Assembly (NCBI GenBank): GCA_913020685.1
Contig: CAJWAY010000058.1
Location: 1 to 7,584 of the forward strand
Length of the DNA stretch: 7,584 nucleotides
Direction: 5' to 3'
From: an uncultured Flavobacteriaceae bacterium
Lineage (GTDB): Bacteria; Bacteroidota; Bacteroidia; Flavobacteriales; Flavobacteriaceae
The notes below the pieces were generated by a model. That model was not told the origin of the DNA, did no database searches, and worked only from the letters and a program-made list of their open reading frames with translations. The stretch's first letter is position 1, and each line of letters begins with the position of its first letter. A program made the position numbers and the translations under genes. Shown here one piece after another: positions 1 through 6,243 of the stretch.

Positions 1-2
1 TT

Positions 3-149
3 ACTTTCTTGAACTTTACGGGGTTTACTGTTGTTTTAGATTTTATGAATTTAAACACAGGATTTATTAAAATAAGAGATCCAACTAATAGGATTAAGAC
101 TGAAGTTGAATGTTTATATGGTAAGTATATAATTTCAAGTCGATTTTGA
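3..149 (+). CDS. Possible C-terminal end of an unidentified protein (runs in from left edge)
   Basis: The third forward frame is open from the left edge for 48 codons and ends at TGA 147-149. The translation begins TFLNFTGFTVVLDFMN and ends KYIISSRF; it is a mixed hydrophobic and charged sequence without low complexity. I recognise no family or motif in it. In DNA this A+T-rich a 48-codon run free of stops is moderately unlikely in one frame, but across six frames it could easily be chance, so the call is weak. If real, it is a plus-strand gene whose body lies outside the window. No clear terminator hairpin follows the stop. It could also be a fragment of a decayed gene. Confidence 0.22.
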   Translation, partial: TFLNFTGFTVVLDFMNLNTGFIKIRDPTNRIKTEVECLYGKYIISSRF

Positions 150-555
150 GAAAAATAGTTAGATGTTATTAAAATTAAAACTAAGATGGGAGGAGGTATT
201 TTTATCATTCAAAAAATTTTTGCAAATATTAATTTAAAAATTAGAATTTTCAAAAAAAATTAAAAAAATACAAATTTAAGGCAGTATTAGAAGAAAGAAG
301 CAATGAAGCTCTAAAATGAGATAACTTTTAGCTAAACCGTAAGTAATAACGTAAGTAAAAAAACAAACTCCTACTTTTTATAAGGGTTTACAAGCTATTA
401 TGCACAGACTAGGATTTTGATTTATAAAAATGAGTTTGTACTAAATCTAAGATATAAAATAAAAGTCTATAATAGAGGTTTCTACTTAAATGGATTAAAT
501 AGTTTGGAATAAAATCTATGAGTTAAACACTCTGATCAAAAAGTAAATACCAAAT

Positions 556-593
556 CACTTAAAGGGTAAGGTTAATAACTATCGTTTTAAGTG
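556..593. repeat. 8-base inverted repeat, possible weak hairpin
   Basis: CACTTAAA at 556-563 is exactly complementary to TTTAAGTG at 586-593, with a 22-base loop. It lies downstream of the tRNA-Ser 3' end as read on the minus strand. The stem is A+T-rich and no T-run adjoins it, so it is a poor intrinsic terminator. An inverted repeat of this size can arise by chance in such DNA. Confidence 0.25.
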
Positions 594-605
594 GAGTAAT
601 CTATC

Positions 606-617
606 TAACTATAGTTA
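606..617. repeat. 12-base perfect palindrome near the tRNA 3' end
   Basis: TAACTATAGTTA is its own reverse complement. It sits 20 bases beyond the mature 3' end of the tRNA-Ser gene, which lies on the minus strand. It could be a protein-binding site or a short processing or termination structure, but it is all A/T apart from one C:G step in each arm, and no function can be assigned. Confidence 0.3.
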
Positions 618-637
618 TAAACCAAAAACTGAATTAG

Positions 638-726
638 CAGAGAGGAAGGGATTCGAACCCTCGATTCCGCGATAACGGAATACACACTTTCCAGGCGTGC
701 GCCTTCGACCACTCGGCCACCTCTCT
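638..726 (-). tRNA. tRNA-Ser (anticodon GGA)
   Basis: The minus strand folds into a complete class II tRNA of 89 bases. The acceptor stem is AGAGAGG (726-720) paired with CCTCTCT (645-639), followed by discriminator G at 638. The D arm contains GGCCGAGTGGTCGAAGGC. The anticodon loop CTGGAAA occupies 694-688, with anticodon GGA at 692-690, reading UCC and UCU serine codons. The long variable arm, typical of tRNA-Ser, has the stem TTCCG/CGGAA. The T arm carries GGGTTCGAATCCC. The CCA end is not encoded (CT follows the discriminator), so it must be added by the CCA-adding enzyme, as is common in Bacteroidota. The gene lies 108 bases downstream of tatD on the same strand; whether the two share a transcript cannot be told from sequence. 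Confidence 0.97.
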
Positions 727-834
727 ATTAATTTTAAAATCGGTGCTAATAAACAAAAAAAATAATAGCTTTCAGTTTTTTTATTAAGAAAGATCAGCCC
801 TTTCAGATTATAGCAAAAAAAGCCTGGAAATATT

Positions 835-1602
835 TTACCTTTTAAATACGGAAATTGAATTTTGAGAGGTTATCTCAGCCAAATCCTTTTCACTTCTTTG
901 ATAGATCTCTGCTAGTTTTCTTAAAATATAAATTAGATACTCACTTTGATTACGCTTACCCCTGTAAGGAACAGGAGCCAAATAAGGTGCATCAGTCTCC
1001 AAAACGATATGATCGATGGGAATTTGATTTAAAAATCTATTGATTTTCCCATTCTTAAATGTGACAACTCCTCCAATACCCAATTTTAAATTCAGACTTA
1101 TGGCCCTATCTGCTTGCTCTTTGGTTCCAGTAAAACAATGGAAAATCCCCGATAAATTATCCCCCCTATAGCCTTCCAAAACCTCAAAAACCTGATCAAA
1201 AGCATCACGACAATGAATAACAATAGGCAATCCTTTATCTATAGCCCATTGAATCTGTAGATCAAAAGCATCTTGTTGTTTTTTTAAAGAGGTTTTAACC
1301 CAGTATAGATCAATTCCAATCTCCCCTACAGCAACAAAATCATGTTTTGTAAGGTATTTCTCAACATGTTTAAGTTCGTCTAAATAATTTTCCTTAACAT
1401 GTGTAGGGTGTAAACCCATCATCAAACGAATTCGATTTGGGTATTTTTTTTCCAAATCCAACATCCTTTCTGTATATGAACTGTCTATCGCAGGGAGGTA
1501 AAAACGATCTACGCCCATTTCAATAGCTTTTTTTATTACTTGATCTCTATCCTGGTCAAAAGCCTCTAAATAAAGATGAATATGGGTGTCAATAAGTTTC
1601 AT
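835..1602 (-). CDS. tatD: TatD-family metal-dependent hydrolase (DNase)
   Basis: A 255-residue protein, the normal length for TatD/YcfH enzymes. These TIM-barrel, divalent-metal hydrolases act on DNA (3'-5' exonuclease activity in characterised members) and are usually cytoplasmic. All expected metal ligands are visible: H7 and H9 in the N-terminal DTHIH motif, E94 in GEIGID, H130 in IVIHCRDA, H155 in FHCFTG and D204 in LETDAPYLAP. There is no signal peptide. The start is the ATG at 1602-1600: D5-T6-H7 follows it directly, as in the family, and no upstream start is needed. No strong Shine-Dalgarno is present. The gene diverges from the aspartic protease gene across 51 bases, and tRNA-Ser lies downstream. 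Exact physiological substrate is unknown; despite the name, the family is not part of the Tat export machinery. Confidence 0.93.
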   Translation of the reverse strand: MKLIDTHIHLYLEAFDQDRDQVIKKAIEMGVDRFYLPAIDSSYTERMLDLEKKYPNRIRLMMGLHPTHVKENYLDELKHVEKYLTKHDFVAVGEIGIDLYWVKTSLKKQQDAFDLQIQWAIDKGLPIVIHCRDAFDQVFEVLEGYRGDNLSGIFHCFTGTKEQADRAISLNLKLGIGGVVTFKNGKINRFLNQIPIDHIVLETDAPYLAPVPYRGKRNQSEYLIYILRKLAEIYQRSEKDLAEITSQNSISVFKR

Positions 1603-1605
1603 TTG

Positions 1606-1619
1606 CCTTAAAATTAAGG
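1606..1619. promoter_or_regulatory. Near-palindrome in the tatD/protease divergent spacer, possible operator
   Basis: CCTTAA (1606-1611) and TTAAGG (1614-1619) form an inverted repeat around a central AA, ending 3 bases upstream of the tatD start. Read on the minus strand, bases 1616-1609 are TAATTTTA, a 7 of 8 match to the Bacteroidota -7 box TAnnTTTG, but a transcript from it would have almost no leader. A regulator binding here could control tatD, the divergent protease gene, or both. Inferred only from symmetry and position. Confidence 0.3.
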
Positions 1620-1630
1620 TTTCGTTTTTT

Positions 1631-1638
1631 TAAATTTG
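1631..1638 (+). promoter_or_regulatory. Candidate -7 promoter box TAAATTTG for the aspartic protease gene
   Basis: TAAATTTG matches the Bacteroidota -7 element TAnnTTTG exactly. The nearest upstream TTTG (1602-1605) is 25 bases away, longer than the usual -33/-7 spacing, so the -33 half is weak. Transcription would start near 1643-1646, leaving a leader of only about ten bases before the TTG at 1654. That is consistent with the lack of a Shine-Dalgarno sequence and with no start codon further upstream. Confidence 0.4.
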
Positions 1639-1653
1639 TAAAAATTCTAATCT

Positions 1654-2070
1654 TTGTTTAAAAATATTCTTTCATTACAAATCAAACTTCAACTGACCAA
1701 AACCAGACATTTGGTTTGCCAATCCTTGATCAATGGTGTTAAAGCAGTGCTGCTGATTGATACGGGAGCGTCCACAAGTTGCATTGCTCTTGCCGAAAAA
1801 GAAACCTTCAACATCGAAGAAAAAGGGGAACCTTTTGAAGCATCGGGTGCTGGAAAAGACAAAGTAAAAGCTATAATGGGTCATCAATGTGATTTAATTT
1901 TGGGAAGACATGCTATGGGAAAACACGCCTTTGTTTTGTTAGATATGCAACATATAAATGCAACTTTAATTAATGAGAACGTTAAACCGATCAATGGAAT
2001 CCTGGGTGCTGATTTTTTAAAGAAAAATCAAGCCATTATTGATTACAAAAACAAAGTACTGAACTTATAA
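1654..2070 (+). CDS. Retropepsin-like aspartic protease (single-domain, clan AA)
   Basis: A 138-residue protein with one retroviral-type aspartic protease domain. The catalytic motif is LLIDTGAST (D36-T37-G38), and the second conserved element, hydrophobic-hydrophobic-Gly, is ILGADFL at 116-122. A single DTG per chain implies an active homodimer, as in HIV protease. The layout fits a small protease family I recall from flavobacterial genomes, including the N-terminal LTKTRH segment and an ING turn before the DTG strand. No signal peptide or membrane segment is visible, so it is probably cytoplasmic; the target is unknown. The start is TTG 1654-1656: an in-frame TAA at 1648-1650 blocks anything upstream, and the first in-frame ATG lies beyond the catalytic Asp. 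Its stop overlaps the sucB stop tail to tail. The family call is firm; substrate and role are not. Confidence 0.85.
   Translation: MFKNILSLQIKLQLTKTRHLVCQSLINGVKAVLLIDTGASTSCIALAEKETFNIEEKGEPFEASGAGKDKVKAIMGHQCDLILGRHAMGKHAFVLLDMQHINATLINENVKPINGILGADFLKKNQAIIDYKNKVLNL
2065..2070. other. Palindrome TTATAA encoding Leu-stop on both strands
   Basis: The palindrome TTATAA is read as TTA TAA on the plus strand (last codon and stop of the aspartic protease) and as TTA TAA on the minus strand (last codon and stop of sucB). The two convergent genes therefore overlap by exactly six bases, leaving no intergenic space for a terminator between them. Any transcript end must lie inside the opposing gene. 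Direct observation; functional consequence is inferred. Confidence 0.9.
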
Positions 2071-3276
2071 TTCTAATGCTTTATTAACGTCATTTTCCAT
2101 CAAGAATTCTTTAGGGCTTTCCAATGCTTCTTTAACTGCCACTAAAAATCCTACCGACTCCTTACCATCTATGATACGATGATCATAGGACAAAGCTAGG
2201 TACATCATGGGGCGAATTTCCACTTTGCCTTTAATGGCTACGGGACGCTCTATAATATTATGCATTCCTAAAATACCTGATTGGGGTGGATTAATGATCG
2301 GTGTAGACAACATGGAACCAAAAACCCCTCCATTGGAGATTGTAAAAGTTCCACCTGTCATGTCATCAACCGTGATCTGTCCCTCTCTAGCACGAATAGC
2401 GAGTCGTTTGATTTCATACTCGATTTCTCTAAAAGATAAATTTTCAGCACCTCTCAAAACAGGAACCATCAAACCTTTAGGACCAGATACAGCAACACTG
2501 ATGTCGCAGTAATCGTATGATATTTTATAATCTCCATCAATCATAGAATTAACATCGGGATACATTTTTAATGCCCTGACTACTGCTTTGGTAAAAAAGC
2601 TCATGAATCCCAAGTTTAAATCGTGCTTTTCAGCAAAAGTTTCCTTGTACTTTTTTCTAAGAGTAAAAATAGCAGCCATGTCAGCCTCGTTGAAAGTGGT
2701 TAACATTGCAGTTTCATTTTTAACGGCAACGAGTCTCTCGGCAACTTTTCTACGCAACATGGAAAGCTTCTCTCGTTCCTCAACTCTTTTACTACCTGCA
2801 GGTGCTGTCCCCATAGAAGGTGCTGCCTTGAGGGCATCTTTCTTTGTAATTCTTCCATTCTTTCCCGTGCCTAAAACACTTTCCAAGTCTATTCCTTTCT
2901 CAGCAATGATTTTTTTAGCGGAAGGTGAAGGAGTGCCAGCAGCATAATTTTGATTGGCGACTGGAGTAGACCGAGGAGCTGGAGGTTTTGCAGCAGGTGC
3001 TTCGACGAGTGAGGGAGTGCTTTGTCCCTTATTGGGTTTACCCTCTGTATCGATAAGACAAACCACCTGACCAACCTCAACAGCGTCTCCTTCCTCTGCT
3101 TTAAGGATAATGGCTCCACTTACTTCGGCAGGCAAATCTAGGGTAGCCTTGTCAGAATCAACTTCTGCAATGGCTTGATCTTTCTCTACATAGTCGCCAT
3201 CAGCAACTAGCCATCGAGCAATTTCAACCTCTGTTATAGACTCCCCAGGTGAGGGAACTTTCATCTCTAAAATCAT
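2065..3276 (-). CDS. sucB: 2-oxoglutarate dehydrogenase E2, dihydrolipoyllysine-residue succinyltransferase
   Basis: A 403-residue protein, close to E. coli SucB (405). It is the core of the 2-oxoglutarate dehydrogenase complex and transfers the succinyl group from its lipoyl arm to CoA. Domains: an N-terminal lipoyl domain at about 1-76 with the lipoylated lysine K43 in DSDKATLDL; a Pro/Ala-rich linker at about 79-113; a peripheral subunit-binding domain at about 115-149 (SAKKIIAEKGID...TGKNGRITKKD); and the acyltransferase domain from about 168, with the active site SYDHRIIDG (H366, D370). The start is ATG 3276-3274; a second in-frame ATG is at residue 5, but relatives begin at the first. 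It follows sucA after three bases, so the two are almost certainly co-transcribed and translationally coupled. The succinyl rather than acetyl specificity rests mainly on linkage to sucA. Also named odhB. Confidence 0.96.
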   Translation of the reverse strand: MILEMKVPSPGESITEVEIARWLVADGDYVEKDQAIAEVDSDKATLDLPAEVSGAIILKAEEGDAVEVGQVVCLIDTEGKPNKGQSTPSLVEAPAAKPPAPRSTPVANQNYAAGTPSPSAKKIIAEKGIDLESVLGTGKNGRITKKDALKAAPSMGTAPAGSKRVEEREKLSMLRRKVAERLVAVKNETAMLTTFNEADMAAIFTLRKKYKETFAEKHDLNLGFMSFFTKAVVRALKMYPDVNSMIDGDYKISYDYCDISVAVSGPKGLMVPVLRGAENLSFREIEYEIKRLAIRAREGQITVDDMTGGTFTISNGGVFGSMLSTPIINPPQSGILGMHNIIERPVAIKGKVEIRPMMYLALSYDHRIIDGKESVGFLVAVKEALESPKEFLMENDVNKALEL

Positions 3277-3279
3277 AGT

Positions 3280-6057
3280 TTATGACGATTTACTTTTTTT
3301 TCTAATAAAATTATCCAACGAAGGATCAAAAACATAGTCAATCACTTGTTGATGTCTGTTTTTAAATCTAACGGAACTTCCTGCCGCAGGAGAACCATAA
3401 TACCTTCTGGTAGCAGGTCGCATTTGTTGGGCTTCGGGTAAATGGAGTAATAAATAGCCCCAAGCTCCCATATTTCGGGGTTCCTCCTGGGCCCAAACTA
3501 CGTCCTGTAAGTTGGGATATCGCTGTATCTGGGATTGAATTTCCTGGTGGGGCAATGGAAACAGTTGTTCCAGCCTGACAATGGCCACATCCATTCTATC
3601 TTTATTCGATCTGGCATCGATCAAGTCATAGTAGAATTTCCCAGAACAAAAAACAAGTGTTTTGACTTGTTTTTCTTTCACCTCGTTGTCGGAAATTACC
3701 CTTTGAAAGGCTCTAGATGTCAGCTCTTCAACTCTGGAAACAGCCCTGGGATGACGCAACAGACTTTTGGGAGTAAACACAATCAAAGGCTTTCTAAAAT
3801 TAGCTTTCATTTGTCTTCTCAGTAAATGAAAAAAGTTTGCAGGAGTGGTACAATTAGCAACAAACATATTGTCTTTGGCACACAATTGTAAATATCTCTC
3901 CATTCGAGCCGAGGAGTGTTCGGCACCTTGTCCTTCATAGCCGTGAGGCAAAAGCATTACGATCCCATTTTGAGTTTTCCACTTGTCCTCTGCTGCAGAA
4001 ATGTATTGGTCGATCATGATCTGGGCACCATTGGAAAAATCCCCGAACTGTGCCTCCCAAATAGTCAAACAGTTTGGGCTGGCCATTGCATAACCATAAT
4101 CGAATCCTAAAACACCGTATTCTGAAAGAAAAGAATTGAAAATATTAAATTTTCCCTGGTTTTCCGGGTCAATAAGGTTGAGTAATATGACCTCCTCCTC
4201 AGAAGATTCTGCCTTCAGTACTCCATGTCTATGAGAGAAAGTTCCTCTTTCAACATCTTGACCGGAAAGTCTAACATCGAAACCTTCGAGAAGAAGCGTA
4301 CCGTAGGCAAGTAATTCACCCATGGCCCAGTCTAGCTTATCAGTTTTGAAAAACATTTTGTTTCGATCTGCAATCAGACGCTCAATTTTTCTTAAAAATT
4401 TCTTTTGCGGAGGAACATTAGTAATGGTTTTGGCTACTGCAGTAAGTTCTTCTAAATCAACAGCTGTAGTCAGCTCAGGATGCATTCCTTTTTCATCTAC
4501 TCTCTCATAGCCTGTCCATTCATCTTCCATAAAAGGGGTAATGAGAGTAGTCTCCTCTGTTCGAGAAACTTGAAGGTTTTGCTCTAACTTGGCTTTGTAA
4601 TCCTCCTCTTGCTTTTTAACATAGTTGGCATCAATGATGCCCTGAGAAATCAATTTTTCAGCGTAGATATCTCTTGGATTTTTGTGCGCCGCAATGATCT
4701 TGTAAAGCTTGGGTTGGGTAAATCTTGGCTCATCACCTTCGTTATGCCCGTATTTTCGGTATCCCAACAGATCGATAAAAACATCAGCATTAAAATGCAT
4801 TCTATAATCCAATGCAAAAAGTACGGAGTGTACAACAGCTTCAACATCATCGGCATTGACATGCATAACTGGTGATAAAGTAACTTTTCCCACATCGGTA
4901 CAATAGGTACTGGATCGGGCATCGAGATAATTGGTGGTAAACCCTATTTGATTATTGATAACTATATGAATAGTTCCTCCAGTGGAATAGCCTTTCAATC
5001 TAGCCATTTGTACAATTTCGTAGGCAATCCCTTGTCCTGCAATAGCGGCATCTCCATGAACGATAATGGGTAAAACTTTTGAGGTGTTACCATTGAATTT
5101 ATTCTCAAGTTTGGCCCGTGTGATTCCCTCTACCACTGCCCCTACTGTTTCTAAATGGGAGGGGTTGGGTGCTAAGTTGATATTGATCTTCTTTCCGTCA
5201 TTATTAGGGTCAATCTTTGCAGTCCAACCCATATGATACTTGACATCTCCATCAAAAACAACTTCATTATAGTCTTTTCCGTCAAACTCGCTAAAAATAT
5301 CTTTTGGGGATTTTCCGAAAATATTGGTCAAGGCATTGAGTCTTCCCCTATGGGCCATCCCCATGATAAATTCCTCTACTCCTTTGGCGTCGGCAGCCAT
5401 GACAAGAGCATCTAATGCCGGAATAAGCGACTCCCCTCCTTCCAGGGAAAATCGTTTTTGTCCCACGTATTTGGTATGTAGAAAATTTTCGAAACTAACG
5501 GCTTGATTTAATTTGTTAAGTATTTCTTTTTTTTGCTCTGGACTAAAGTCCGGATGATTTTGATTTTGGTGTAATCGATCCTTAATCCAATCTTTTTTCT
5601 CCGCATTCCTTACATACATGTATTCAACACCGATTGAATCACAGTAGGTACTTTGCAGATGTTCGATGATGGCATACAGTGTGCTGGGTCCTATACCTAC
5701 AATAGATCCAGCATTGAATACAGTAGATAAATCACCTTGGGATAATCCAAAGTTTTCTACCTCCAAATTAGGACTGTAAGTTCTTCTATTACGAACGGGG
5801 TTGGTTTTGGTAAATAGATGACCACGGGTGCGGTAACCCTCAATTAGCTTTACCACCTGAAATTCTTTTTTTACCGACTCGGGTACTTCTACCTCTGCAA
5901 CCTCTGCAGGCCACTCCCCGTGCTCCATCCCAAAATCAAAACCCTGAAAGAATGCTCTCCAACTGGGTTCTACAGCATCCGGATTTTGTAGGTATTGGTC
6001 GTATAATTCAGCAAAATAGGCGGTGTGAGCCGAATTTAAAAATGAATATTTGTCCAT
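3280..6057 (-). CDS. sucA: 2-oxoglutarate dehydrogenase E1 (thiamine diphosphate-dependent)
   Basis: A 925-residue protein (E. coli SucA 933). It decarboxylates 2-oxoglutarate using thiamine diphosphate and passes the succinyl group to the lipoyl arm of SucB in the TCA cycle. Conserved elements in order: an N-terminal segment SAHTAYFAELY...PSWRAFF; MAHRGRLNAL at 234-243 with active-site H236; PNPSHLE with H301; HGDAAIAGQG at 334-343; INNQIGFTT at 367-375; HVNADD at 399-404; YGHNEGDEPRFTQP at 436-449; SHRHGVL at 608-614; LTIWEAQFGDF at 664-674; EGQGAEHSSAR at 708-718; and QEEPRNMGAW near the C terminus. No truncation or frameshift is seen. It is first in the operon and stops three bases before sucB. 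Neither sucC/sucD nor an E3 gene (lpd) is adjacent, so those partners must be encoded elsewhere. Start ATG 6057-6055 gives the MDKYSFLNS start I expect for flavobacterial homologues. Also named odhA. Confidence 0.97.
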   Translation of the reverse strand: MDKYSFLNSAHTAYFAELYDQYLQNPDAVEPSWRAFFQGFDFGMEHGEWPAEVAEVEVPESVKKEFQVVKLIEGYRTRGHLFTKTNPVRNRRTYSPNLEVENFGLSQGDLSTVFNAGSIVGIGPSTLYAIIEHLQSTYCDSIGVEYMYVRNAEKKDWIKDRLHQNQNHPDFSPEQKKEILNKLNQAVSFENFLHTKYVGQKRFSLEGGESLIPALDALVMAADAKGVEEFIMGMAHRGRLNALTNIFGKSPKDIFSEFDGKDYNEVVFDGDVKYHMGWTAKIDPNNDGKKININLAPNPSHLETVGAVVEGITRAKLENKFNGNTSKVLPIIVHGDAAIAGQGIAYEIVQMARLKGYSTGGTIHIVINNQIGFTTNYLDARSSTYCTDVGKVTLSPVMHVNADDVEAVVHSVLFALDYRMHFNADVFIDLLGYRKYGHNEGDEPRFTQPKLYKIIAAHKNPRDIYAEKLISQGIIDANYVKKQEEDYKAKLEQNLQVSRTEETTLITPFMEDEWTGYERVDEKGMHPELTTAVDLEELTAVAKTITNVPPQKKFLRKIERLIADRNKMFFKTDKLDWAMGELLAYGTLLLEGFDVRLSGQDVERGTFSHRHGVLKAESSEEEVILLNLIDPENQGKFNIFNSFLSEYGVLGFDYGYAMASPNCLTIWEAQFGDFSNGAQIMIDQYISAAEDKWKTQNGIVMLLPHGYEGQGAEHSSARMERYLQLCAKDNMFVANCTTPANFFHLLRRQMKANFRKPLIVFTPKSLLRHPRAVSRVEELTSRAFQRVISDNEVKEKQVKTLVFCSGKFYYDLIDARSNKDRMDVAIVRLEQLFPLPHQEIQSQIQRYPNLQDVVWAQEEPRNMGAWGYLLLHLPEAQQMRPATRRYYGSPAAGSSVRFKNRHQQVIDYVFDPSLDNFIRKKSKSS

Positions 6058-6085
6058 TAAATAATATTACCACTAATCCTAAAAA

Positions 6086-6093
6086 CAAAATTA
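6086..6093 (-). promoter_or_regulatory. Candidate -7 box TAATTTTG for the sucA-sucB operon
   Basis: Read on the minus strand, TAATTTTG matches the Bacteroidota -7 element TAnnTTTG exactly. It would start transcription near 6080, giving a leader of roughly 20 bases before the sucA ATG. A matching TTG at the usual -33 distance is not evident; the nearest TTTG (on the minus strand, within CTCTTTGGGC) is only 11 bases upstream. Position favours it, spacing does not. Confidence 0.38.
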
Positions 6094-6133
6094 CGATTTT
6101 TGCCCAAAGAGGTTCGATTTTGTCTGTAAAACA

Positions 6134-6162
6134 ATCCAATTCTTATTAAATTTGTATTGGAT
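6134..6162. repeat. 7-base inverted repeat in the sucA/umuC spacer
   Basis: ATCCAAT (6134-6140) and ATTGGAT (6156-6162) are exact complements separated by 15 bases, so the arm centres are 22 bases apart, about two helical turns. Such spacing suits a dimeric or paired regulator, but a match of this size has a fair probability of chance in 186 A+T-rich bases. Confidence 0.25.
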
Positions 6163-6182
6163 CGGTGTTGATGACGGTGTTG
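6163..6182 (+). repeat. Direct repeat CGGTGTTG with 12-base period, upstream of umuC
   Basis: CGGTGTTG occurs at 6163-6170 and again at 6175-6182, separated by ATGA. The second copy ends in TTG (6180-6182), which is also the candidate -33 element for umuC. A regulator bound to the repeats would sit on or next to the umuC promoter, which would suit a damage-inducible gene. No known SOS box is recognised here; function is inferred from position only. Confidence 0.3.
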
Positions 6183-6210
6183 TTTTTAGTTTAAAAATCA
6201 AGGTTGTTTG
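6180..6210 (+). promoter_or_regulatory. Weak promoter candidate for umuC
   Basis: TTG at 6180-6182 is followed after 20 bases by GTTGTTTG at 6203-6210, whose TTTG half fits the Bacteroidota -7 element while its TA half does not. Spacing is right for a -33/-7 pair. Transcription would begin near 6215-6217, after the TTG at 6208 and before the ATG at 6244, which supports the ATG as the start of translation. Confidence 0.28.
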
Positions 6211-6243
6211 TACAGCCATCCCTTTCAAAATTTGATTTTATAC

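Larger units (their letters stand above)
1..637. other. A+T-rich stretch without a convincing complete gene
   Basis: All six frames are broken frequently by stop codons, apart from an open frame at the left edge that is listed separately. The stretch is far more A+T-rich than its neighbours: 181-300 has 24 G/C in 120 bases by hand count, against 30 in 60 for 6781-6840 inside umuC. It contains a 9-base direct repeat CGTAAGTAA (338-346 and 350-358), an 8-base inverted repeat (556-563 with 586-593) and a 12-base palindrome (606-617). A purine-rich GGAGGAGGT at 190-198 looks like a ribosome site, but no ATG or long frame follows it. I recognise no rRNA, known ncRNA or transposase remnant. It may be spacer, a decayed gene or the edge of an island ending at tRNA-Ser. 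Confidence 0.6.
6058..6243. other. Divergent intergenic region between sucA and umuC
   Basis: This 186-base spacer must carry the promoters of both divergent transcripts. It contains a -7-like box for sucA (6086-6093 minus), a weak promoter candidate for umuC, an inverted repeat ATCCAAT/ATTGGAT (6134-6140 with 6156-6162) and a direct repeat CGGTGTTG (6163-6170 and 6175-6182). No small gene is evident. Confidence 0.6.

Noticed and set aside
638..665. tRNA-Ser 3' end as an attachment site with a second copy in the window
   Set aside because: Scanning the window showed no second copy of the T-arm/acceptor sequence, so no att pair can be claimed.
769..806. CTTTCAG direct repeat (769-775, 800-806) and a 5-base hairpin as terminator of tatD or promoter of the tRNA
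   Set aside because: The stem is only five weak base pairs and the T-runs are not placed as in an intrinsic terminator; repeat this short is expected by chance.
809..814. TATAAT-like motif between tatD and tRNA-Ser on the minus strand
   Set aside because: It resembles the E. coli -10 element, which is not the main promoter type in Bacteroidota, and no suitably spaced upstream element was found.
2207..2512. Plus-strand open frame inside sucB
   Set aside because: It is antisense to the conserved catalytic domain of a clear sucB gene and its translation resembles no protein; a shadow of codon bias. The same holds for 2588-2947.
3262..3264. Internal ATG at residue 5 as the sucB start
   Set aside because: The first ATG is three bases after the sucA stop and homologues retain the residues before the MKVPSPGES motif.
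4609..4922. Open frames on both strands inside sucA (4609-4875 plus, 4650-4922 minus)
   Set aside because: Both lie within an intact, well-conserved sucA reading frame and show no independent start signals or motifs.
6208..6243. TTG start for UmuC adding 12 residues
   Set aside because: Family members start MFALxDxNxFYxSCE; the ATG at 6244 gives exactly this, and the extra residues have no family counterpart and would lie over the candidate promoter.
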